A DNA stretch of 42,489 bases from an uncultured Ruminococcus sp. (lineage in GTDB: Bacteria; Bacillota; Clostridia; Oscillospirales; Ruminococcaceae), in contig CAMNFV010000004.1 in assembly GCA_946537515.1 (NCBI GenBank), forward strand, positions 1 to 42,489, given 5' to 3'. Of the stretch, positions 34,463 to 42,489 are shown in pieces (the first letter of the stretch is position 1; every line of letters starts with the position of its first letter). A model generated the notes under the pieces. That model worked only from the letters and a program-made list of their open reading frames with translations. It was not told where the DNA came from and made no database searches. Position numbers and translations under genes: made by a program.

Positions 34463-35042
34463 TTTCCTGCTGTATGATCTTGCGGCTGCGGCAGTTCTGC
34501 TGCTGACGCCGGTCCTGTTCGGGCTTGCAGAGCTGAACAGCCGCATGGCGGCACTGCCGCTTGAGCTCATGCCGCCGCTCATGGGCATGATTCTCATGAC
34601 GCCGCTCTTCTCACCGGAGCAGAATGAGGGCATACTGGAAACCGTACGCGCAAAAAAAATGAGCCGCCATATCGTGACCTTGCTGCGGCTGATCTGTGCG
34701 CTTGTGCTGCTGGCCGGATTCATCGGCATACTCGGCAGCTATATGAGATTGAATGATTGTGAGGTGACTGTGAAGATGTGTGCAGGCGCATTTGCGGGCG
34801 CTGCTGCGCTGGGGGCGCTCGGCTTCTTTGCCGCGGGGGTGTCGGATAATATCGTGATCGGCTATATGGTTTCTGTGACGTATTATATCACGAGCCTCTT
34901 TCTGAAAAAAGAACTCGGAAAATTTTGCCTGCTGTCTATGAGCTGCGGGATCAAGGGCAGCAAGCCGCTGCTTGCGGTCACGGCGGCGGTGCTGATTGCT
35001 GCTGCGATGATCTTCCGCAGAATATGCAAAAATGAACGATAA
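34413..35042 (+). CDS. Second ABC transporter membrane protein
   Basis: About 209 aa from ATG 34413 (RBS gagaggg), six hydrophobic segments, overlaps the upstream gene. Confidence 0.75.
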   Translation: MDSSCLVRVVSSDVRHNFLLYDLAAAAVLLLTPVLFGLAELNSRMAALPLELMPPLMGMILMTPLFSPEQNEGILETVRAKKMSRHIVTLLRLICALVLLAGFIGILGSYMRLNDCEVTVKMCAGAFAGAAALGALGFFAAGVSDNIVIGYMVSVTYYITSLFLKKELGKFCLLSMSCGIKGSKPLLAVTAAVLIAAAMIFRRICKNER

Positions 35043-35094
35043 GATTGACATACCGGCCGGAACATAGTATAATGACTGCATAGGAAGTGATGTT

Positions 35095-35766
35095 GTGTAT
35101 AAGATACTTGTTGCTGATGATGAAAAGGATGTTGTCAGCCTGCTCAGGGATTATCTTGAACTTCAGGGCTACTGTGTATATTCAGCGTATAACGGTGCGC
35201 AGGCGATCGAGGCTGCATCCAATCAGCCCGACCTGATTCTCCTTGATGTGAATATGCCGGAAGCGGACGGATTTGAGGTCTGCGAACGGCTGCGCGACCA
35301 TATCAGCTGCCCGATCCTGTTCCTGACCGCCCGTGTGGAAGATGCGGACAAAATCAGGGGCTTTGCGGCAGGCGGAGATGATTACATCATCAAGCCGTTT
35401 TCGCTGGAGGAACTCGGTGCACGGATCGCCGCGCATATCCGCCGCGACCACCGCACATCCGCAGCGGCGAATACCAGATTCTTCGGCAATATTGTGATCA
35501 ATTATACAGCGAAGACTGTTTCCGCCGGGGATACGGTTCTTGATCTGACCAAAAAGGAATACGGCATCATAGAGCTCCTTTCGCTGAATACCGGGCAGAT
35601 CTTCGATAAGGAACGCATATACGAAAAAATATGGGGCTATGATGCAGAGGGCGATAGCACTGTTATTGCGGAGCATATCCGGCGACTGCGCGCAAAGCTT
35701 GCAAAGCACGGCGAGGAGCAGCATATTACGACAGTATGGGGCATGGGCTATAAATGGATCAAGTAA
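35095..35766 (+). CDS. OmpR-family response regulator
   Basis: GTG start; YKILVADDEKDVV, LLDVNMPEADGFEV, KPFSLEEL; C-terminal winged helix TVIAEHIRRLRAKL. Confidence 0.95.
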   Translation: MYKILVADDEKDVVSLLRDYLELQGYCVYSAYNGAQAIEAASNQPDLILLDVNMPEADGFEVCERLRDHISCPILFLTARVEDADKIRGFAAGGDDYIIKPFSLEELGARIAAHIRRDHRTSAAANTRFFGNIVINYTAKTVSAGDTVLDLTKKEYGIIELLSLNTGQIFDKERIYEKIWGYDAEGDSTVIAEHIRRLRAKLAKHGEEQHITTVWGMGYKWIK

Positions 35767-36890
35767 AAAAGAAGACGCTGCCTGCGGCGCTGCTGCGGTA
35801 TCTCATTCCCGCGCTTGCGGTCTGTACAGCCGGGAATCTCCTGATCGAACTGGCATTCACGTATCTCCGGATATGGTATACATCGCTGTATGTGTACTTT
35901 CCGCCGGACGGTGCGGTCGGCGCATTCTCCGGAGGCGGCTGGGTATATCCGTTCCTGCGGTTCGGCAATATCGTTCTGATCCCGCTGTGGTCAACGCTGT
36001 GCTTCTGGACAGCTGTGCAGATCTACAGCCGCAGAGAGATCGAAGAGCCCGTCCGGATCCTGACAGAGGCATCTGACAAGATCCTCAATGACGATCTGGA
36101 TTTCAAAGTCGAGAGCAAGACGGAGAATGAGCTCGGCGGACTCTGTGATTCCTTTGAGAATATGCGGCGCAATCTCTATGACAGCAATTACAGTCTCTGG
36201 AAGGCGCTTGAAGAACGCAAGCGGCTGAACGCCGCCTTCTCGCATGATCTCCGCACACCGATCACGGTGCTGAACGGCTATATGGAGCTGATGCAGCAAT
36301 GCGGCGGGAATCTCAGCCCCGAAAAGCGGGAGGAAATTCTGGCGAAAATGGCGGGGCAGATCGACAGGCTGAAAAATTACACCGAGAAAATGAGCAGCGT
36401 TCATAAACTGGAGGATATCATCCCGGATGTCAGGAAAGTGACCTTCGGGCATATCTGCGAACAGATCAGCGAGAACGGCGGACTGCTCTGCGGTGCGGAT
36501 ATCTTCCGCTTTACATGTGAAGGCGATCCGGAACAGGTGATTCAGACCGATCCGGAGCTCCTGACGGAGATCTTCCTGAATCTTGCCGCAAACGCGCAGC
36601 ATTATACCAATACCTGCGTCAGATGCAGGGCTGCGGCAGACCGGGAAAAGCTCCGGCTTACAGTCTCCGATGACGGCAGCGGCTTTTCGGAGGAAGCGAT
36701 CCGGAAGGCCTGGAAGCCCTTTTACCGCGATGAGAATGAAGAGGACAGAAATCATTTCGGCCTCGGCCTCTATATCTGCTGGCTGCTGAGCCGGAAGCTC
36801 GGCGGCGGCATCACGATTGAAAACGGCCCGGAAGGCGGCGGAATGGTGACTGCGGAGATCGTTTCGCAGATGAATCCCGGCAGCCTCTGA
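35754..36890 (+). CDS. HAMP-containing sensor histidine kinase
   Basis: FSHDLRTPITVLNGYMEL, LAANAQHYT, VSDDGSGF, FGLGLYICWLL. Confidence 0.95.
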   Translation: MDQVKKKTLPAALLRYLIPALAVCTAGNLLIELAFTYLRIWYTSLYVYFPPDGAVGAFSGGGWVYPFLRFGNIVLIPLWSTLCFWTAVQIYSRREIEEPVRILTEASDKILNDDLDFKVESKTENELGGLCDSFENMRRNLYDSNYSLWKALEERKRLNAAFSHDLRTPITVLNGYMELMQQCGGNLSPEKREEILAKMAGQIDRLKNYTEKMSSVHKLEDIIPDVRKVTFGHICEQISENGGLLCGADIFRFTCEGDPEQVIQTDPELLTEIFLNLAANAQHYTNTCVRCRAAADREKLRLTVSDDGSGFSEEAIRKAWKPFYRDENEEDRNHFGLGLYICWLLSRKLGGGITIENGPEGGGMVTAEIVSQMNPGSL

Positions 36891-36910
36891 TTTGCCGGAT
36901 ACAGATAAAT

Positions 36911-36952
36911 ACCCCGAAGTGACTGCGTTGATTGCATTCGCTTCGGGGTTTT
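36911..36952. terminator. Bidirectional terminator between convergent two-component systems
   Basis: ACCCCGAAG...CTTCGGGGT with T-run. Confidence 0.8.
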
Positions 36953-37003
36953 CTTTGAATCTTTGAGACTGCGCAATGGCTCCGGCTATTTGTGCGGCCT
37001 GGA

Positions 37004-37993
37004 TCATACGACATTCTGATAGAAACGGATTTCAAAGACTGCGCCGTGCGGTTCCCGGTTGGATGCCCGCAGCTTGCCGTCCTGCGCGGAGATCACCTTT
37101 CTGGCAAAGGCGAGCCCGATGCCGAAGCCGTTTTTGGTATATTCCGAGGCGCGGTGAAAGCGCTCAAAAATATGCGGCAGTTCAGCTTCCGGAATGCCCT
37201 CGCCGGTATCGGCAATGGTGATTTCCGTGGCAATGTTGCTCGCTTTGGAAGTCAGCGTGACCGTGCCGCCGGAAGGCGTATGCTCAATGGCATTTTTCAG
37301 CAGATTCACAATCGCTTCCGAGGTATAATGCATATCGCCGCGGAAGCAGGGTTCGCCTTCAATTTCCGTTACGATCTGAACGCCCTTGAGCTCCGCCGTG
37401 ACAGACACAGTATCCGCGGAGCGCTTCAGCAGTTCCCGGCAGGAGACCGGTTCGTGTTCAAATTTCGCAGCATCCGCTTCGATCCGCGAGAGACTCAGCA
37501 TGGTCTCGATCAGCCATTTCATGCGTTCCAGGAGCGCATAAAGATCGCTGAGATACTCCATGCGGCTCTGATCTGTGAGCTCCGGTGCGCGCATCAGTCC
37601 GAGGATCATCATGACAGATGTCAGCGGCGTGCGGATCTGGTGGGAGATATCCTCCAGCGCTTCCTTCGCAAACTGTTTTTCATGCAGCAGGGCGGCATTC
37701 TGCTCCCGCAGGCGAATCGTCATCTTGTGAATCTCCGCGGAGAGGACACTTAGCTCACCTTCCTGATACTCATTGAATGTGATCTGTTCGCTGCTGTGCA
37801 GGATACGGTCAATATCATCACAGAGCCGGAGAACTGTTTTGCGCCGCCGGGCGAAAATGATTTCATAGAGCACAAGAATCCCCGCCGAAAAGACAGCGAC
37901 GACACAGGCAGAGGGCAGACTGAACAGCGCACAGATTGCCGCTGCCGCAGCCGTCAGCAGGAAATGGATGAGCCGTCTTGTTCTGTCTCTCAT
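37004..37993 (-). CDS. Sensor histidine kinase (small, two N-terminal TMs)
   Basis: DISHQIRTPLTSVMMILGL, LLKNAIEHTPSGGTV, IADTGEGIPE, NGFGIGLAFAR. Confidence 0.95.
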   Translation of the reverse strand: MRDRTRRLIHFLLTAAAAAICALFSLPSACVVAVFSAGILVLYEIIFARRRKTVLRLCDDIDRILHSSEQITFNEYQEGELSVLSAEIHKMTIRLREQNAALLHEKQFAKEALEDISHQIRTPLTSVMMILGLMRAPELTDQSRMEYLSDLYALLERMKWLIETMLSLSRIEADAAKFEHEPVSCRELLKRSADTVSVTAELKGVQIVTEIEGEPCFRGDMHYTSEAIVNLLKNAIEHTPSGGTVTLTSKASNIATEITIADTGEGIPEAELPHIFERFHRASEYTKNGFGIGLAFARKVISAQDGKLRASNREPHGAVFEIRFYQNVV

Positions 37994-38664
37994 CCGTCCA
38001 CCGCCTTATAGCCGAGCCCGCGGACGGTGAGAATGATCTGCGGCTCCTGCGGATTGTCCTCAATCTTCTCGCGCAGACGCCGGATATAAACGCTCAGGGT
38101 GTTATCGGAAACAAATTCCTTTGTCATGGACCAGAGTTCCTCCGCAATGCGGTCTCTGGAAAGCATCTGATTTTTATTGGAGAAGAATACCAGCAGCAGC
38201 CGGTATTCCAGCGCGGACATGGCGATCTCATCGCCGTGCTTGTATACGATGCCCTTGATCGGGTCAATCGTCACACCGCTGCATTGCAGGAGCGCCGGTG
38301 CGCGCTGATGCCGCCGCATGACATTTTTCATACGGGCAAGGAGCTCCCTTGTGCCGAACGGTTTGCCGATGTAATCATCCGCGCCGATCTCAAATCCTGC
38401 AACGGTACATGCTTCATCGGCAGAGGCCGTGATAAAGATCACGGGCGTATCACCGGCGGATTTGATCGCAGCACAGACAGAATAGCCGTTGCCGTCCTTC
38501 AGGGAAACATCGAGCAGCACGCAGTCATAGCGGGTCTCTTCAAAGAGCCGCATACCTTCTTTCTGGCCGCTTGCATAGTCCGTGGAATATCCCTCGGCAT
38601 TCAGAAACCGCATCAGGAACCGCGCAAGCTGTTCATCATCTTCGATCAGCAAAATCTTCGGCAT
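37990..38664 (-). CDS. OmpR-family response regulator
   Basis: MPKILLIEDDEQLARFL from 38664 with RBS aggaggtg; LLDVSLKDGNGYSV, KPFGTRELLARM; C-terminal SVYIRRLREKIE. Confidence 0.95.
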   Translation of the reverse strand: MPKILLIEDDEQLARFLMRFLNAEGYSTDYASGQKEGMRLFEETRYDCVLLDVSLKDGNGYSVCAAIKSAGDTPVIFITASADEACTVAGFEIGADDYIGKPFGTRELLARMKNVMRRHQRAPALLQCSGVTIDPIKGIVYKHGDEIAMSALEYRLLLVFFSNKNQMLSRDRIAEELWSMTKEFVSDNTLSVYIRRLREKIEDNPQEPQIILTVRGLGYKAVDG

Positions 38665-38747
38665 TTTGTTCACCTCCTGCCATGCTTCTATTATAGCATG
38701 AAATGTGACCGAATGCAAGCGGCGGACACAAAGCCCGCCGCAAAACA

Positions 38748-41700
38748 TTATTGGATTTCAGCTAAAAACTGTTCGATCTCAGCCGTCACTTTATCCGGCT
38801 TCTGCGCCCAGAAAAGGTGATGATAACCGCCGATGCGGACAAGTCTGCAATTTCCGCATTGCTCCAGAAACGGTGTCAGTGTATTGTCATAGTAGTCCTG
38901 ATTGTACCAGCTTTCCCGCTGCCACCATGCTTTTGCCGCAGTTTCGGGATCCTGCTTGAATTTCAGTCCGGCTGCCTCATAATCCGCCTTCACAAATTCC
39001 AAATATTCGCGGACATCTTCCTCGCAGGAAGGTGTCGTCGAGAACCAGAGCTTCGGGGTATCGGTCGGTTTCAGGATTTCGCGCAGCTCGCTGGCAGCCT
39101 CCGGCTCATTGAAATCCTGTAAAATCATTGCGGCACTCCATTCACGGTTTTCTGTCAGTTCGCAGAGTTCAATCTGCTCCTGCGTCAGAACGGATCTCCC
39201 GTCTGCCAGATCTTCTTCATCCTCGGGCAGTGGGTTCAGTCTGTCCAGTCCGAGCCATGTCCGCAGCCAGTATCTGAACGCATCTGCATAGGCAGCAGAT
39301 TCCGATGGATAGTCATCAATCGTCCAGGTGCGCCAGTGTTCATTTTTCGGTACCTCTGTGCAGTCCATGAAGATAATTGCTTCGATTTCATCCGGATATT
39401 TCGCCTGCCACCAGAGCGCATAGAAGCTCGCGTAGGAATGCGGCATCAGCACATACGGTGCTTCAAAGCCTGCGTTTTTCAGTCCGGCGCGGAAATTCTC
39501 CACAACTTCTTCCAGCGTCTGTTTTTTGTAAGAATCATCGCTGAAGCCGTAACCCGGACGGTCGGCATATACGACCGTGTTTTCCTTGCCGAGCCGTTCA
39601 TTGAGTGCCTTCGTACTAACCGGATAGTCCTCAATGCCCATGCCCGAAAGCCCGACAAACGTATGCTTGCCGTTTTGCACGCCGGTGCTGTAAACATTGA
39701 TCCTAGTGTCCTTGCCGTCCACGAGATTGAGATAGCCTGCTTTTGCATATTCGTTCCGGTCATTATGATAAGATACAACGCTGAAAATCCGCAGCCCTGC
39801 AATCGTGAGGATAAATGCACCCGCAACCGCAAGGATACTGTTCCGGAGAATGTGTGATTTTTTCGCGTCGAGCTTTAACTCCGAGCCGCGGATCTGGTCG
39901 GAAAGGCTTTCGTTGTTCTGCATCCGCAGCATGACAAGCGATGTCACGCAGCCCGCTGCAAAGGCCGTCAGCGCAGCCGCACCAACCCGGATAAAAGGCG
40001 TCACACGGTCAAAGTGAATCAGACCTTTGAGCATTTTTCTGGCTTCTTCGCTCTCGTCTACAAACGAAGCATTGATGAGCGCTTGCAGACCGGTTTCTGT
40101 GCCGATGATGATGAGCGCGCAGATGATCGCGGATATGATCGCCGCCGCGCCTGCAAATTGCAGGCATTCGATGATCGCCATGCGGTCAAGCTGTTTGTCA
40201 GTCATGCCGACGCATTGCAGGGATGCCAGTTCGCTGCGGCGGTTTGCGATACCCGTGGAAATAATGTTCATCAGGTTGATGAGCGCTGCCAGTGCAATCA
40301 GGAGATTGAGAATCAGCACGCCCGCACGGAGCGTCGCCAGAATACTGTGCGTTTTCCACTTTATATTGTATAAACTCGATTCAAAAAAGTGCTCATCATT
40401 CTCTGCTAAGGGAATGAGATCAGAATGCTCCCTGAACCAGTCCTCTGCTTTTTTCATGTCGGCAGCATTGTACTGATAATCATCCGCGCTGCTCCCCACA
40501 AAGGAACAAGTCGCTTCTGCATACCATAAATACAAGCCAAACCAGTCTTCTGCGATCTTTTCATGCGTCTCGAATGCGCCGATCAGCAAATCATCACCAA
40601 TATTACTGCGTGTGAATCCTTTCACTTCTTTTGAAACAGATCCGATGATTTCGACTGTATGCTCCTGTTTTTCCATATTCCAGATTTGAGCGAGCTCCTT
40701 GATGCTGAAATTCGCAATATCTGTGCCATCCGGTACCGTTGTGCAAACACTTGAAAGCCTCAGAGAACCGCTTTGCAGCTCGTCTGCATACTTTGCGCTG
40801 TCCTTGCAGGCGGAATTATATACATATCCGCCGGAGCTGACCAGTTCGTCATAACTGACCGGTGCATCTGCTCCGAAAAACCGCGTGTAGGCCTCCCTGT
40901 TCATATAGCAAACACTTACTGTATCCTCAGAATCCGCAGACTGAAAATTTTTGTTTGTAAATACAGCGATATGTTCAAACAGACCGCTGGCGGAAAGCGC
41001 CTCGATTGCTTCTCCGTAGCTGATGCCTTTCATAGGATCGCCGATCTCAAATTGAAAGTCAATATTGGCTGCGCCTTCTTCGCTTTCACTGTCTCCCAAC
41101 ATTAAAAGAGCAGCGGTATGTTCGGTGATGCTGCGCTCGACTGTTTCCGTCATTGTGGAAAACAGCGCAAACATCGTGATCGAAACGGTCAGCGTCAGAA
41201 CGGTAATCGCAAAGCGCTTTTTCTGCCGTCTTGCGTTGCGGGAAGCAATGCTGCCGGAGATTCCGAACAGCAGACCGGAAAGCGTGCGCTTTCTGACCTT
41301 TTCCACCTTGTCGGAACGTGCGATAATCGCTTCCATCGGTGCCTTTTTGATGATGCGCATGCCCACGCCGTATGCCGAGAGAAATACCCAGACGACGCCG
41401 ACAACCGCCGTGACAAGCAGCATTTTCCAATCAACCGAAAACGGCAGAGAGAGCTTTGCTGCCGTCATGCCCTGAAAGAGATCGGCAAGTCCTGCCGAAA
41501 GCAGTACATTGTACATCAGATATGCAAATCCGATGCCGGCGATCAGTCCCAGCGGAATCGCGATCACGCAGAGCCGCAGCCCCTCAGAGGTGATGATGCG
41601 GACGATCTGCTCCGGCGTTGCGCCGATCGACTGCAATACGCCGTAATGCCGCTCACGTTCCTTTGAGGAAACCTCAAACGCCGTGTCAATGATCATGCGG

Positions 41701-42209
41701 AGCGCAAATGCAATCAGTATCGCAAAAATGAAGAAGATGCAGAAAATCCGCAGCTTGACCAGATGCGCGCCGTCATAGACGCCGTCCATTTTCATGAGAT
41801 TGTCGTTCCACTCATAAGCGCCGTGCATACTGTTATGTATGCTGCGCTCGTACTTGTCAAATGCGCCGATCTTTTTTGCGGCGTTCATCAGCCAGATTTC
41901 GCGGTCGCCGATGTCGCTGCCGAACAGGACATATGCCGAAACGCCGTCCTCTTCGCGATACAGCTGCAAAGAGCGGACTTCCTCGAAATCCGCCATTGCT
42001 TCGGCCTGTTCCTCGGTCAGTTCGCTGAATATCAGATGATACTGCCCGTTGCTGTAATAGGTATTCTCAAGGCAATTCATGCAGACGCTGTAAAGAATAA
42101 AGATCATTGCAATGACTGCAACTGCTGCTGCAATGCTGACACAGGTAAAGAACGACTGCCGCTTCTGTGCCTTGATATACCGGGACGCAAGCAGATTTTC
42201 ATATCTCAT
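38748..42209 (-). CDS. FtsX-family ABC transporter permease fused to a C-terminal alpha/beta-hydrolase domain
   Basis: About 1153 aa from ATG 42209 (RBS ggagg, overlapping the ATPase 3' end); two FtsX-like repeats ([41 protein letters not shown]); C-terminal region [13 protein letters not shown]...[21 protein letters not shown]...IGGYHHLFW. Confidence 0.88.
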   Translation of the reverse strand: MRYENLLASRYIKAQKRQSFFTCVSIAAAVAVIAMIFILYSVCMNCLENTYYSNGQYHLIFSELTEEQAEAMADFEEVRSLQLYREEDGVSAYVLFGSDIGDREIWLMNAAKKIGAFDKYERSIHNSMHGAYEWNDNLMKMDGVYDGAHLVKLRIFCIFFIFAILIAFALRMIIDTAFEVSSKERERHYGVLQSIGATPEQIVRIITSEGLRLCVIAIPLGLIAGIGFAYLMYNVLLSAGLADLFQGMTAAKLSLPFSVDWKMLLVTAVVGVVWVFLSAYGVGMRIIKKAPMEAIIARSDKVEKVRKRTLSGLLFGISGSIASRNARRQKKRFAITVLTLTVSITMFALFSTMTETVERSITEHTAALLMLGDSESEEGAANIDFQFEIGDPMKGISYGEAIEALSASGLFEHIAVFTNKNFQSADSEDTVSVCYMNREAYTRFFGADAPVSYDELVSSGGYVYNSACKDSAKYADELQSGSLRLSSVCTTVPDGTDIANFSIKELAQIWNMEKQEHTVEIIGSVSKEVKGFTRSNIGDDLLIGAFETHEKIAEDWFGLYLWYAEATCSFVGSSADDYQYNAADMKKAEDWFREHSDLIPLAENDEHFFESSLYNIKWKTHSILATLRAGVLILNLLIALAALINLMNIISTGIANRRSELASLQCVGMTDKQLDRMAIIECLQFAGAAAIISAIICALIIIGTETGLQALINASFVDESEEARKMLKGLIHFDRVTPFIRVGAAALTAFAAGCVTSLVMLRMQNNESLSDQIRGSELKLDAKKSHILRNSILAVAGAFILTIAGLRIFSVVSYHNDRNEYAKAGYLNLVDGKDTRINVYSTGVQNGKHTFVGLSGMGIEDYPVSTKALNERLGKENTVVYADRPGYGFSDDSYKKQTLEEVVENFRAGLKNAGFEAPYVLMPHSYASFYALWWQAKYPDEIEAIIFMDCTEVPKNEHWRTWTIDDYPSESAAYADAFRYWLRTWLGLDRLNPLPEDEEDLADGRSVLTQEQIELCELTENREWSAAMILQDFNEPEAASELREILKPTDTPKLWFSTTPSCEEDVREYLEFVKADYEAAGLKFKQDPETAAKAWWQRESWYNQDYYDNTLTPFLEQCGNCRLVRIGGYHHLFWAQKPDKVTAEIEQFLAEIQ

Positions 42210-42489
42210 TGCGGTCAGCCTCCTTCGGAGAACCGTTTGCTTCATCAGAAATGATCTTGCCGTCGCTCAGTACGATAATACGGTCGCATTGCTCCGCAAT
42301 TTTCTCATCATGCGTGATGATGAGAATGGTCTGCTTGAGTTCACGGTTTGAGCGGCGGAAGAGCTCCATGATCTCGGCGCTGTTCTTGCTGTCGAGGTTG
42401 CCGGTCGGCTCATCCGCAAGGATGACACCGGGAGAATTGAACAGCGCTCTGCCGATTGAGACACGCTGCTGCTGACCGCCGGAGAGCTG
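42199..42489 (-). CDS. ABC transporter ATP-binding protein, 5'-truncated by window edge
   Basis: Read from reverse complement: [96 protein letters not shown]. Confidence 0.95.
   Translation of the reverse strand, partial: QLSGGQQQRVSIGRALFNSPGVILADEPTGNLDSKNSAEIMELFRRSNRELKQTILIITHDEKIAEQCDRIIVLSDGKIISDEANGSPKEADRNEI

Overview
Bacterial chromosome segment, most likely from a Ruminococcus-like cellulolytic Firmicute (type I dockerins, low-GC-Gram-positive promoters and RBSs). Taxonomy is an inference; no rRNA or other marker was seen. Main blocks: (1) a minus-strand flavinylation/extracellular-electron-transfer-like locus (Gx transporter, NusG domain II protein, ApbE, ferric-reductase-like membrane protein with an FMN-binding domain, Tp47-like surface protein with an SPKTG sorting signal). 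It is divergent from a feoA-feoA-feoB-FeoB-associated small protein-DtxR-like cluster, followed by DUF2325 and flavodoxin genes; recurring TTAG-N6-CTAA palindromes tie the region into one putative metal regulon. (2) Two tandem paralogous unknown proteins, a DUF2229/acyl-CoA dehydratase activase-related protein and a Cys-containing membrane protein. (3) A GT-B-like protein divergent from a TetR regulator and a GPH/MFS transporter, with a palindrome-dense intergenic region. (4) Two cellulosomal enzymes with internal dockerins (SGNH-Doc-SGNH; GH30-CBM-Doc-GH43-CBM). (5) A dus - giant cytosolic leucine-rich-repeat protein - Fe-S aldo/keto reductase operon joined by two ATGA overlaps; the LRR protein shows a higher-order super-repeat. 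(6) Two convergent ABC-transporter/two-component modules. One has an FtsX-type permease fused at its C-terminus to an alpha/beta-hydrolase domain, the most unusual architecture in the window. No CRISPR array, tRNA, rRNA, transposase or prophage was recognised. All family calls come from reading translated motifs; no database search was run.
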